Assembly (NCBI GenBank): GCA_032250805.1
Contig: JAVVEM010000013.1
Coordinates: 1-64,000 of the forward strand
Length of the DNA stretch: 64,000 nt
Reading direction: 5' to 3'
Source: B18-G4 sp032250805
GTDB lineage: Bacteria > Bacteroidota > Bacteroidia > Bacteroidales > B18-G4
The position numbers and the translations under genes are program-made. The notes under the pieces are model-generated. The model did no database searches, had not been told where the DNA came from, and saw only the letters and a list, made by a program, of their open reading frames with translations. Below are positions 41,520 through 50,836 of the stretch, piece by piece. Position 1 is the stretch's first letter. Each line of letters begins with the position of its first letter.

Positions 41520-43553
41520 ATGAAAAGGTTTTTAGTGAAAGTATTTGTATTTATCCTTGCCGCATGTATTCAGCTGAGCGCATGGACACAATCTGAAGAT
41601 AACAGGGTTCTTATATCAATTGGCGATGAGGACATTACCGTTAGTGAATTTCTTAATGTGTACCAGAAAAATAATGTAAATACCGACCTGGCAGATAAAA
41701 AATCAATGGAAGAATACCTTGAATTGTATGTCAATTTCAGGTTAAAGGTAAAAGAAGCGCGCGACCTTGGCATGGATACAGCCAAAGCATTCATTGAAGA
41801 GCTTGCAGGATACAGAAAACAGCTCGCCGAACCGTATTTCAATGATCAGGAGGTCACCGACGAATTGCTTCAGGAAGCATACAACCGGCTCATGTACGAT
41901 ATCAGGGCAAGCCACATCCTGGTCAAGGTCGACGAAAATGCCTTGCCGGCAGATACCCTGAAAGCATATAATAAAATTATGGATGTCCGCAAGCGTTTGC
42001 TCGCGGGCGAAGACTTTGCAAGTGTTGCAGCAGAAGTATCGGATGATCCATCTGCACATGACAGACCCGCGCAGGGGCAAAGCCCGGCAAGAAAGGGAAA
42101 CGGTGGTGACCTGGGTTATTTTACCGTTTTTGATATGGTGTATCCTTTCGAAACGGGTGCTTATTCAACTCCTGTTGGTGAGATATCCATGCCGGTACGC
42201 ACGGCCTACGGATACCATCTTATTAAGGTTACGGATAAACGTGAGGCACTCGGAAAAGCAACTGTAGCCCACCTTTATCTGGCACTCCCAAAAAATGCAA
42301 GCGCCCAGGATTCGGCCCGCAAAGAGCAGGAGATCAATGAGCTGTATCAAAGAATCGTGGATGGTGAAAAATTTGAAGAACTGGTTTTGCAATATTCCGA
42401 CGATCGTGGTTCAAAGGAAAAGGGAGGATTGTTGCCCAGGTTCGGTTCGAACAGGATGGTCCCCGAATTTATTGTTGCCGTGTCGGGTATCAAAGATTCT
42501 GCCGGAATTTCCAAGCCTGTGCTTACCTCTTTTGGCTGGCATATTCTCAAGCTTATCGACAGAAAAAAACCCGGTGACTACAAAGTTGAAGTGCTGGAAC
42601 TCAAGCGCAGGATGTCCAAGGATGTGCGTGCAAACAAAAGCCGTGAAACAGTCATTAAACGCATTAAGACAGAGAATGGATTTAAAGAATATCCCGAAAA
42701 CCTCAACGACCTGAAAGAAGCCATCGACAGCTCATTCCTGGCTGCTGAATGGAGTGCCGAAAAGGTATCGCACATGAATAAAAAAATATTCCAGCTGGGC
42801 AAGGAAAAATATACGCAGCATGATTTTGGCCAATATCTTGAAAATATGCAGAAAAGACGTGCTACTGCTGCCTTTGAACCTTTTTTCTTTGACCAGTACC
42901 ATGATTTTGTGAATGAAAAATGTATTCAATTGAAAGATTCACAGTTGGAAAAACAATATCCTGAATTCAGGATGCTTATGAATGAATACCGCGACGGGAT
43001 ATTGCTTTTTAATCTTACCGACGAACGCGTTTGGAGCAAAGCTGTGCAGGATACAGCTGGTTTGAAGGAGTTTTATGAAAGTAACCGCAAGCAGTATATG
43101 TGGGATGAAAGGATTGAAGCCGACCTGGTCATCATAAACGATCCTGCCATGGAAGCTGATGTGAGGAGACTGATCTCGCGGTCGATGGCCCGGGAGCAAA
43201 GCTATGCCGAACAAGGCCTTGATACCATGGAACAGGTGAGCATTAAGAGCGGAATTTTTGCCAAAGGCGATAATGATTTTGTTGATCAGCTCGACTGGAA
43301 TACAATTGGCCAGACCGAAGCAAGGAACCTTGCCGACTTTAATGCACTTTACGACGGGAAGCAACACAACGAAAATTCGCTCATCTTTGCCGTTATCCAT
43401 AAGGTGATAGCGCCTGAGCCCAAAGCCCTTAACGAAGCAAGAGGAATAATTACCTCTGATTATCAAAATTATCTGGAAAAGGAATGGGTGCGGAAATTAA
43501 AAGAAACTTATCCAGTAGAAATACATGAGGAAGTATTTGAAGATATTCAATAA
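41520..43553 (+). CDS. SurA/PpiD-like periplasmic peptidyl-prolyl isomerase with two parvulin domains
   Basis: A 677-residue protein with a signal peptide (Ala-Trp-Thr-Gln-Ser), an N-terminal helical chaperone domain (about 25-120), two consecutive parvulin domains (about 125-240, Ala-Ser-His-Ile-Leu-Val; and about 245-355, Phe-Gly-Trp-His-Ile-Leu-Lys) and a long C-terminal region (about 360-677) with no recognised fold. It should help outer-membrane proteins fold in the periplasm. It is the first of three related genes; the next starts inside its last codons (29-base overlap). Confidence 0.88.
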   Translation: MKRFLVKVFVFILAACIQLSAWTQSEDNRVLISIGDEDITVSEFLNVYQKNNVNTDLADKKSMEEYLELYVNFRLKVKEARDLGMDTAKAFIEELAGYRKQLAEPYFNDQEVTDELLQEAYNRLMYDIRASHILVKVDENALPADTLKAYNKIMDVRKRLLAGEDFASVAAEVSDDPSAHDRPAQGQSPARKGNGGDLGYFTVFDMVYPFETGAYSTPVGEISMPVRTAYGYHLIKVTDKREALGKATVAHLYLALPKNASAQDSARKEQEINELYQRIVDGEKFEELVLQYSDDRGSKEKGGLLPRFGSNRMVPEFIVAVSGIKDSAGISKPVLTSFGWHILKLIDRKKPGDYKVEVLELKRRMSKDVRANKSRETVIKRIKTENGFKEYPENLNDLKEAIDSSFLAAEWSAEKVSHMNKKIFQLGKEKYTQHDFGQYLENMQKRRATAAFEPFFFDQYHDFVNEKCIQLKDSQLEKQYPEFRMLMNEYRDGILLFNLTDERVWSKAVQDTAGLKEFYESNRKQYMWDERIEADLVIINDPAMEADVRRLISRSMAREQSYAEQGLDTMEQVSIKSGIFAKGDNDFVDQLDWNTIGQTEARNLADFNALYDGKQHNENSLIFAVIHKVIAPEPKALNEARGIITSDYQNYLEKEWVRKLKETYPVEIHEEVFEDIQ

Positions 43554-44403
43554 GCATTACCGGAAATGTTTGCTCGCTCTGGGCCTTGGGTCATTGCTGG
43601 TATCCTGTAATCCTGTTGGGAATACAGGCTCGGGCGATGTTCTCGTAAGGGTTTATGATAAATATCTTTATGCTTCTGATCTGGAAGGTGTTGTGCCGCC
43701 AGGCCTGTCGGTGCGCGATAGCCTTACCATGGTTCGTACCTTTATCCAGAATTGGGTCGATAATGAGCTGATCATCAAAAAAGCAGAAGAAAACCTGCCG
43801 GATGAACGAAAAGATTTCTCCGATGAGTTGAATGAATACCGGAACAGCCTGATAATTTACGAATATGAAAAAATGCTCGTGCAGCAACAACTTGATACTG
43901 TTGTTTCACTCGATGCAATATCAAAATACTATCTGCAGCACCGGAATAATTTTACTTTATCGAACGATGTTGTAGTAATGAAATACCTCACACTTTATCC
44001 CGCTTCGCCTGCAGTATCAGAGCTCAGGCAATATATCCGGTCAGATGAACTTGCCGACAAGGATTCGCTGGCGCTGTATTGCAGTAAATATGCACTGGAT
44101 TTCAGCCTGTTCGAAGACCGCTGGCTCAGTATTGAAGAGTTGAAAGAACTGGTTCCTGTTGATGATTATAATTATGAATTGTTCATGGCTGGGGAGCGGT
44201 ACTATGAGTTGAATGATACTGATTTAATTTATATGATAAGATTTATAGACTATAAACCGGCTGATAGTATTGCACCTGTTGGAGTTGTTGAAAATGATAT
44301 CAGGGAGATGATCCTGAATAAGCGAAAAAACAACCTGATCAGGAACATGCAGCAAACAGTGCTGAAGGATGCCATTGAACATAATCAGGTGGAGATTTTT
44401 TAG
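43525..44403 (+). CDS. SurA-N-like lipoprotein lacking a parvulin domain
   Basis: A 292-residue lipoprotein (lipobox Leu-Val-Ser-Cys near residue 28). Residues 40-130 resemble the SurA N-terminal helical domain, with a Gln-Asn-Trp-Val-Asp-Asn-Glu-Leu helix. The remaining 160 residues have the length of a parvulin-like fold but lack its His/Asp/Phe active-site motifs. I infer a chaperone-type partner of the two flanking isomerases rather than an enzyme. Start ATG 43525 overlaps the previous gene by 29 bases and keeps the signal peptide, so translational coupling is likely. Confidence 0.78.
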   Translation: MRKYLKIFNKHYRKCLLALGLGSLLVSCNPVGNTGSGDVLVRVYDKYLYASDLEGVVPPGLSVRDSLTMVRTFIQNWVDNELIIKKAEENLPDERKDFSDELNEYRNSLIIYEYEKMLVQQQLDTVVSLDAISKYYLQHRNNFTLSNDVVVMKYLTLYPASPAVSELRQYIRSDELADKDSLALYCSKYALDFSLFEDRWLSIEELKELVPVDDYNYELFMAGERYYELNDTDLIYMIRFIDYKPADSIAPVGVVENDIREMILNKRKNNLIRNMQQTVLKDAIEHNQVEIF

Positions 44404-44460
44404 TCATACAATAATCCGCCCTCTGTTCTTGTTTTAATGATGTATATTGAATTAAAAAAT

Positions 44461-45816
44461 ATGATAAATCGCACCTTATTCGCCACCATACTTATGTTTG
44501 TCCTGGGCACGGCCCTGCAGGCCCAGCAGGAAAAGATCATCGACCAGGTAGTGGCTGTTGTCGGTAAAAATATTATTCTTGAATCTGATATCGAAAACCA
44601 GTATTACCAGTACCGCATGCAAAGCGGCTCAATCTCTGGTGGAAGCTCGGTTCGTTGCCAGTTCCTCGAAACGGTGCTTTTTCAAAAATTACTGCTCAAC
44701 AAGGCTGAAATCGATTCAATCGAAATTACCGACTCACAAATTCAGCAAACCATGGATCAGCGTCTTCGATATTTTATCGCCCAGCTTGGGTCGCGCGAAA
44801 GGTTTGAAGAATATTACGGTAAATCAATCGAGGAGTTCAAAAATGAGTTTCGTGAAGAAATTGAAAATCAGCTCAAGGTGGAAGAAGCTCAACGTACGAT
44901 AGTTGAAAATGTGGCTGTTACACCTTCGGAAGTGAAGGCTTTCTTTAAAAATATACCCGAAGACAGCATACCGCTCGTAAATTCTACGGTTGAAATTGGG
45001 GAACTGATCCTGAAACCACCCATCAGCCTCGAGCAGAAGCTGGCTATCAAAGACCGCCTGCGAGAGCTGAGGCAGCGGGTCAAGGACGGGGAAAGTTTTG
45101 CCACCCTGGCCATCCTGTATTCAGAAGACCCCGGTTCTGCAAGTAAAGGGGGTGAACTGGGCTTTTACGGCCGTGGTGAACTATATAAGGAGTTCGAAGC
45201 AGTGGCATTCAAACTCGAAGAAGAAGAGGTTCCGGAAATTGTTGAAACAGAGGCCGGATTTCATATCATCCAGCTGATCGAGCGCAAAGGTGAATACGTG
45301 AATGTACGCCATATATTGCTCAAAACAAAAGTGTCGCCCCTTGCCCTTGCAAAAGCAAAGGCCAGGCTTGACACGGTGGCCGGGCTGATAAAATCAGATT
45401 CGCTAAGCTGGGACGAGGCCGTGCTTCAGTTTTCCGACAGTGAAAACAAAAATAGTGGAGGCTTGCTGATCAATCCTAAAACCGGAACGACAGGCTTTGA
45501 GGTTGCCGACCTCGACCCTCAGGTATCTTTTGTGATCAATAAACTTAAGGTTGGTGAAGTTTCTTCGCCTGTGCTTGTCGAAACCGAGGACGGAAAGCAG
45601 GCATACAGATTGCTTTACCTCAAAAAAAGGACCTTGCCCCACAGGGCAAACCTTCGCGAAGACTATAACCAGATACAGAATTGGGCCCTGATGGAAAAAC
45701 AATCAAAGGTTTTTAAGGAATGGGTCGATAAGAAGGTTAAAAAGACCTATGTGAAGATAAATGATAAATTCAGGGATTGTGAATTCGAGTATGATTGGTT
45801 TGCCAAAAGCAAGTGA
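44461..45816 (+). CDS. surA: Periplasmic chaperone/peptidyl-prolyl isomerase SurA
   Basis: A 451-residue protein with a signal peptide (Ala-Leu-Gln-Ala-Gln-Gln), the SurA N-domain with Val-Val-Ala-Val-Val-Gly-Lys-Asn-Ile-Ile-Leu-Glu-Ser-Asp-Ile-Glu (about 27-45), and two parvulin domains (about 170-275, Gly-Gly-Glu-Leu-Gly-Phe-Tyr-Gly; and about 278-385, Val-Arg-His-Ile-Leu-Leu-Lys). This matches SurA better than the two upstream genes. It assists folding of outer-membrane proteins. I chose ATG 44461; ATG 44437 would add eight residues before the signal helix. Confidence 0.88.
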   Translation: MINRTLFATILMFVLGTALQAQQEKIIDQVVAVVGKNIILESDIENQYYQYRMQSGSISGGSSVRCQFLETVLFQKLLLNKAEIDSIEITDSQIQQTMDQRLRYFIAQLGSRERFEEYYGKSIEEFKNEFREEIENQLKVEEAQRTIVENVAVTPSEVKAFFKNIPEDSIPLVNSTVEIGELILKPPISLEQKLAIKDRLRELRQRVKDGESFATLAILYSEDPGSASKGGELGFYGRGELYKEFEAVAFKLEEEEVPEIVETEAGFHIIQLIERKGEYVNVRHILLKTKVSPLALAKAKARLDTVAGLIKSDSLSWDEAVLQFSDSENKNSGGLLINPKTGTTGFEVADLDPQVSFVINKLKVGEVSSPVLVETEDGKQAYRLLYLKKRTLPHRANLREDYNQIQNWALMEKQSKVFKEWVDKKVKKTYVKINDKFRDCEFEYDWFAKSK

Positions 45817-45839
45817 TCATCCCGAATAAAAAATATATT

Positions 45840-46817
45840 ATGAAAGAACTTTATAGATCAGATGTTGAAGCGGTTGACGCCCTGGTAGAGAAATATAATT
45901 TGCTCAGAAGAGAGATTGCCAAGGTTATCGTAGGACAGGACGATGTTATTGAGAGCGTGATCATATCTATTTTCAGCAAGGGTCATGCCTTACTCGTTGG
46001 TGTGCCGGGTCTTGCAAAAACCTTATTGGTAAATACCATCGCCAGGGCGCTGGACCTTAGTTACAGCAGGATACAATTCACCCCCGACCTGATGCCTTCC
46101 GATATCATCGGTACAGAGATTCTTGACGAGAACAGGGCCTTCAGGTTTATTAACGGGCCGGTTTTTGCCAATATCATCCTGGCGGATGAGATCAACCGTA
46201 CACCTCCCAAAACACAGGCCGCCCTGCTTGAGGCCATGCAGGAAAAAGCCATCACTGTTGCTGGAAAGAATTATAAGCTCGGTGAACCATTTTTTGTACT
46301 GGCAACACAGAACCCTATCGAGCAGGAAGGAACCTATCCGCTCCCCGAAGCACAACTCGACAGGTTTATGTTTAATATTTGGCTCGATTATCCTTCATTT
46401 AAGGAGGAAGTTGATGTGGTCAGGAATACGACCACCTCTGTTATGGCAACACCTGAGGTTGTGATCCATGCCGAAGAGATCATATATTTTCAGGACCTTG
46501 TACGGAAGATCCCGGTTCCTGACAATGTGTATGAATATGCGGTAAACCTGGCTTCAATGACGCGGCCTGCAACTGCCGGTGCACATAAACTGGCCAATGA
46601 TTACCTGAACTGGGGCGCTGGTCCAAGGGCTTCACAGTATATGATCCTCGGGGCAAAATGTCATGCAGCACTGCACGGAAAATACTCGCCTGATATAGAA
46701 GATGTCAATGCCATTGCCACTTCGGTGCTGAGGCATCGCATTGTGCGAAATTATAAAGCTGAAGCCGAAGGCATGTCAGTAGAAAAGATCATTAATGAAC
46801 TTACGGATATAAAATAA
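45840..46817 (+). CDS. MoxR-type AAA+ ATPase
   Basis: A 325-residue cytoplasmic ATPase with Walker A Gly-Val-Pro-Gly-Leu-Ala-Lys-Thr (about 56-63), Walker B Ile-Ile-Leu-Ala-Asp-Glu-Ile-Asn-Arg, sensor 1 Ala-Thr-Gln-Asn-Pro and the AAA lid. MoxR ATPases act as chaperones, usually with von Willebrand A or DUF58 partners; none is next door here. It lies 23 bases after surA, so it is probably in the same operon. ATG 45840 was chosen over an upstream in-frame start that overlaps surA. Confidence 0.92.
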   Translation: MKELYRSDVEAVDALVEKYNLLRREIAKVIVGQDDVIESVIISIFSKGHALLVGVPGLAKTLLVNTIARALDLSYSRIQFTPDLMPSDIIGTEILDENRAFRFINGPVFANIILADEINRTPPKTQAALLEAMQEKAITVAGKNYKLGEPFFVLATQNPIEQEGTYPLPEAQLDRFMFNIWLDYPSFKEEVDVVRNTTTSVMATPEVVIHAEEIIYFQDLVRKIPVPDNVYEYAVNLASMTRPATAGAHKLANDYLNWGAGPRASQYMILGAKCHAALHGKYSPDIEDVNAIATSVLRHRIVRNYKAEAEGMSVEKIINELTDIK

Positions 46818-46835
46818 ACGAATAAGAACTGCATT

Positions 46836-48287
46836 ATGAAAAAGTACCGGATATACATTGGTGTTATAGTGATCATACTTGTGCTGGTCCTGCTGTATGT
46901 GTTTTTTGGGAATTCAAAATCCACTGTTGAAACAATTGAGGTTCCGGTTAAACAGGGAACCTTCGAGATCCATGTTTCCACTTCCGGTGAACTGGAAGCA
47001 AAAAGTTCTGAAAAGATCCTTGGCCCTTCCGGATTAAGAAATTTCCGCATCTGGAATGTTAAGATCGAAGATATTGTGCCTGATGGAACAGTTTTGGATT
47101 CGGGCGATTATGTTGCTACCCTCGACAGGTCGGAGTTAACAAATCGCCTGAAAGATGTTGAACTTGATCTGGAATCACTGGAAACACAGTTCACGCAAAC
47201 ACAACTCGACACCACCATGGATCTGCGCAATGCCCGCGACGAACTGGTGAACCTTGAATATAACCTCGAAGAAAGGCAGATTGCCGTCGACCAGTCGATT
47301 TACGAGCCTCCGGCCACCCAGCGCCAGGCCAGGATCGACCTCGACAAGGCAAAGCGGGCCTACGAGCAGGCCGTTGAGAATTACCAGCTTAAACTCCGGA
47401 AAGCAAAAGCAAACATGGCAGAGGTGATCACCAAAAGAAGAAAAGCACAAAATGAGTACCAGGATATGCTCAACCTGCTCGATCAATTTACTGTGTATGC
47501 TCCAAAGTCGGGTATGGTCATCTACCGGCGTAGCTGGGACGGTCAGAAACAGGGAATAGGGGCAACTGTGAATGCCTGGGAACCTATTGTTGCAGAGCTT
47601 CCCAACCTCAGGGAGATGAAATCCCGTACCTACGTGAATGAGATTGATATCAGCAAAGTCAAGGTTGGACAGGATGTTATCGTTGGCGTTGATGCTTTCC
47701 CCGACAATGAGTATACCGGAGTAGTTACAGAAGTTGCCAATATTGGTGAGCAATTGCGAAACTCCAATGCCAAAGTGTTTGAGGTTTTTATCGAAGTAAA
47801 TGAGTTTGATTCCATATTGCGTCCGGCCATGACAACTAAAAATATGATCATAACAGATGTGATCGATAGTGTATTGTATGTGCCGATTGAATGTATTCAC
47901 AGCAACGACAGCCTGTCGTATGTTTATCGTGGCAGATACAAACAACAGGTGATCCTTGGCAAGACCAATGAAAATGAGATCATCATCAGGGCCGGTCTGG
48001 AGAAAGGCGACAACATCTATCTTGTGCCACCCGAAGGTGCTCAGGATTTTACGCTGATCGAGCTTGATACTGCCATTGTGAATCATTTTAACAGGATCGA
48101 TGCCGCCGAAAAGGGAAATAATTCAAAAGGAGAGGAAAAAGAGCTTAGCCCGGAAGAATTGCGTGAAAAGCTAAAGAATATGAGCCAGGAGGAAAGAATG
48201 AAGTATATACAGGAACATCCTGAGCTTCTGAAGCAAATGGAAGGTTTGAAAGGCCGGAAAGCCGGCGGTGGCCGGCCGGGCAGGTAA
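46836..48287 (+). CDS. HlyD/MacA-type periplasmic adaptor protein
   Basis: A 483-residue membrane-fusion protein: one N-terminal helix (about 5-25), a lipoyl half-domain, an alpha-helical hairpin (about 105-210, with many charged heptads), the second lipoyl half with Val-Tyr-Ala-Pro-Lys-Ser-Gly-Met-Val, a beta-barrel and a membrane-proximal domain, then a Lys/Glu-rich tail of about 60 residues. Such proteins join an inner-membrane pump to a TolC channel. No pump or TolC gene adjoins it; a MacB-like permease and TolC are encoded together at 20508-23382 without an adaptor. It begins 18 bases after moxR. Confidence 0.88.
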   Translation: MKKYRIYIGVIVIILVLVLLYVFFGNSKSTVETIEVPVKQGTFEIHVSTSGELEAKSSEKILGPSGLRNFRIWNVKIEDIVPDGTVLDSGDYVATLDRSELTNRLKDVELDLESLETQFTQTQLDTTMDLRNARDELVNLEYNLEERQIAVDQSIYEPPATQRQARIDLDKAKRAYEQAVENYQLKLRKAKANMAEVITKRRKAQNEYQDMLNLLDQFTVYAPKSGMVIYRRSWDGQKQGIGATVNAWEPIVAELPNLREMKSRTYVNEIDISKVKVGQDVIVGVDAFPDNEYTGVVTEVANIGEQLRNSNAKVFEVFIEVNEFDSILRPAMTTKNMIITDVIDSVLYVPIECIHSNDSLSYVYRGRYKQQVILGKTNENEIIIRAGLEKGDNIYLVPPEGAQDFTLIELDTAIVNHFNRIDAAEKGNNSKGEEKELSPEELREKLKNMSQEERMKYIQEHPELLKQMEGLKGRKAGGGRPGR

Positions 48288-48327
48288 GCAATAACGATCA
48301 TCAGTCCGGATATATACTGCCGGATAT

Positions 48328-50808
48328 CTAATAGGGGTCAACATCGATCCTTACCCTGACCTTTTTAAAATCTTTCAGTCCGGAAAAATCATCCAGTTGA
48401 GCCTGAAGTTCTTCTTTTATTGCCTGCACTGATTCTTTCCGGCTGGTCTTGATCAGAATCTGCTTGATATATTGATTCTTTATTCGCGCTACCAGCGGAT
48501 ATTCAGGGCCCAACACCTTTTTGGGGAATGAAGTATGCAACTGGGTGGCCAGCACGCGCGCCGCCTCATTCAGCAGCTTATAGTCGCGGCAAAGCAAACG
48601 CAACTGAACAAGCCGGAAGTAGGGAGGGTACTGAAAACGGCTGCGCTCGGCCATCTGCCGCTTATACAGGGCGATATAATTGCTGTTAACAACGTCTTTT
48701 ATCACTTCATGATCAGGCTTATAGGTTTGAATGATCACCTTGCCCTGTTTATTTTTCCTTCCTGCCCTTCCTGCCACCTGCGACATCAACTGGTAGCTGC
48801 GCTCATATGACCTGAAATCGGGAAAGTTGATCATATTATCGGCATTCATGATCCCCACAATACTTACATGATCGAAGTCGAGCCCCTTGGTCACCATTTG
48901 TGTGCCCACCAAAATATCAACCTCTCTCTTCTCGAAAGCATTGATGATTTTCTGGTGTCCGTGTTTGCTCCGCGTAGTGTCGAGGTCCATACGCCGGATA
49001 TTTGCTTCAGGGAAGGTCAGCCGGAGTTCTTCTTCGATCTTCTCTGTGCCAAACCCACGCATCAATACCCTTGTGCTTCCGCAATGTCCGCATTCAGGGG
49101 GTACCCGTGTACTGTAACCGCAGTAATGGCAGCGCAGATGGTCGGCTTTTTTATGGTAGGTGAGCGAAATATCGCAACGGATACACATGGGTATCCATGA
49201 GCATATTTCGCACTCAAGTCTTGGCGAAAATCCCCGCCGGTTTTGAAAAAGGATGATCTGTTCCTTATTTTTCAGGGCTTCCTCCATATGATCAAGAAGG
49301 AGTTTGGTAAAGTTTGACTCACTTCCCTTTTTGCGCTTATCTTTTCTGATGTCGGCGAGGATGATTTCAGGCATAAGCAGGTCGCGGTAGCGTTGATTTA
49401 ACTCCACGAGTTTATATTTTCCCGTGCCGGCATTGAAATAACTCTCGAAAGAAGGTGTTGCTGTTCCCAATAATGTCTTGGCTTTGTGCAGGGAGGCGAG
49501 GTAAATCCCCGCATCGCGTGCATGATAGCGCGGGGCGGGATCAAACTGCTTATAGCTTTGATCGTGCGATTCATCAACGATTACCAGTCCAAGCCTGCTA
49601 AAGGGTAGAAATACCGCCGATCTTGCCCCAAGGATGATATTATAACTGTCGGCAGGATTGCCGGCATTTACCTTGTTCCAGATCTCAACACGTTCCCCTT
49701 CGTTATACTTCGAATGATAAACACCAACCTGTTCACCAAAAAACTTCTGCAGCCGGCTGATGATCTGTGTTGTCAGGGCGATCTCAGGTAAAAGATACAG
49801 CACCTGTTTGCCGCTTCTGATCACTTCATCAATCAACCTGATGTAGATCTCTGTTTTGCCGCTTGAAGTGACCCCGTGCAGCAATACAACATCCTTTTCC
49901 TCAAAGCCCTTTCTGATATCGTCAAGGGCATCCTCTTGTTGCCCGTTAAAAATGATCTCCCCGGCATTTTTGCTTGAATTTGCTCCATGCAAACGGCTTA
50001 CGGTTTTTTCTTCAGCAATAAAAATGCCCTTATTAATCAGTTCCTTTAACTGCGCGTGGCTTGCATTTGCATTTTTCAGGATCGATGTCTTACTGCTTTC
50101 GGGATAAGGCTCTGCCCGGGTGCCAAGCTGAATATATGAAATGAGTACTTCCAATTGCTTAAAGGCCCGCTTCTCCAGTTTTTCAAATACCTCCCTGAGC
50201 GCTTCCTCCGACTGGTATGCCGGGGCAAGCCGGATGAATGTTTCGGTCCGTGCTCTATAATGGTCTCTGAGTTCCTCTTCAAGGATGATGACCTGCTTCC
50301 CGATCAGGGTGTTGATAAGTGGAAGTATCTTTATCTGGTCGGTGAGGTCTGAGGCTTCCTTAACCGAGATGGATTCTTTATGGATCAGGGCTCTGGCGAT
50401 AAGAGCTTCCCTTTCATTCAGGTTGGCAGAACCTGCAGTAAAACCGGGATGTAATCTCAGCTTCGATTCGCTGGCAAGTTTAAAAGCTGAGGGTAAGGCT
50501 GCATTCATCACTTCCCCGGCAAAGCACATGTAATATGATGAGATCCAGTCCCAGAACAAGAACTGCAATTCGTTAACAATGGCCTTCTCGTCGAGCACCG
50601 AGAGGATATATTTGGGCATATAGGATTGGGGAACCTTTTCGTGTACTTTCCTGATGAGGGCCGTAAAAAGTTTCCTGCGGCCAAACTGTACCGCAACGCG
50701 CTTTCCCGGCCCAACAAACTCATTTAATTCAAAAGGTACCCGGTAAGTAAACAATCCTTTTACCGGTAACGGGAGCATTACATCTACAAAAAGTGTTTTT
50801 CTCTCCAT
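48328..50808 (-). CDS. priA: Primosomal replication protein PriA
   Basis: An 826-residue 3'-to-5' DNA helicase that reloads the replisome at stalled forks. The N-terminal DNA-binding domain is followed by helicase motifs Gly-Val-Thr-Ser-Ser-Gly-Lys-Thr-Glu (Walker A) and Asp-Glu-Ser-His (DEAH-type), eight Cys in the zinc-binding insertion (Cys-Glu-Ile-Cys...Cys-Ile-Arg-Cys...Cys-His-Tyr-Cys...Cys-Gly-His-Cys), and Gln-Val-Ala-Gly-Arg-Ala-Gly-Arg (motif VI). ATG 50808 was chosen over 50865, which extends into the gap toward pfkA. Convergent with the adaptor gene at 48287. Confidence 0.95.
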   Translation of the reverse strand: MERKTLFVDVMLPLPVKGLFTYRVPFELNEFVGPGKRVAVQFGRRKLFTALIRKVHEKVPQSYMPKYILSVLDEKAIVNELQFLFWDWISSYYMCFAGEVMNAALPSAFKLASESKLRLHPGFTAGSANLNEREALIARALIHKESISVKEASDLTDQIKILPLINTLIGKQVIILEEELRDHYRARTETFIRLAPAYQSEEALREVFEKLEKRAFKQLEVLISYIQLGTRAEPYPESSKTSILKNANASHAQLKELINKGIFIAEEKTVSRLHGANSSKNAGEIIFNGQQEDALDDIRKGFEEKDVVLLHGVTSSGKTEIYIRLIDEVIRSGKQVLYLLPEIALTTQIISRLQKFFGEQVGVYHSKYNEGERVEIWNKVNAGNPADSYNIILGARSAVFLPFSRLGLVIVDESHDQSYKQFDPAPRYHARDAGIYLASLHKAKTLLGTATPSFESYFNAGTGKYKLVELNQRYRDLLMPEIILADIRKDKRKKGSESNFTKLLLDHMEEALKNKEQIILFQNRRGFSPRLECEICSWIPMCIRCDISLTYHKKADHLRCHYCGYSTRVPPECGHCGSTRVLMRGFGTEKIEEELRLTFPEANIRRMDLDTTRSKHGHQKIINAFEKREVDILVGTQMVTKGLDFDHVSIVGIMNADNMINFPDFRSYERSYQLMSQVAGRAGRKNKQGKVIIQTYKPDHEVIKDVVNSNYIALYKRQMAERSRFQYPPYFRLVQLRLLCRDYKLLNEAARVLATQLHTSFPKKVLGPEYPLVARIKNQYIKQILIKTSRKESVQAIKEELQAQLDDFSGLKDFKKVRVRIDVDPY

Positions 50809-50836
50809 GCCTTCTAACGCCTGTGAGTGGATCCTT

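Noticed and set aside
47175..48086. A 303-codon - strand frame antisense to the HlyD-type adaptor
   Set aside because: The adaptor domains are clear on the + strand, and this frame has no family signal.
48288..48327. Possible terminator between the adaptor gene and priA (TCCGG...CCGGA)
   Set aside because: Stem of only five pairs, no T-run, and the same bases also form a direct repeat, so chance is likely.
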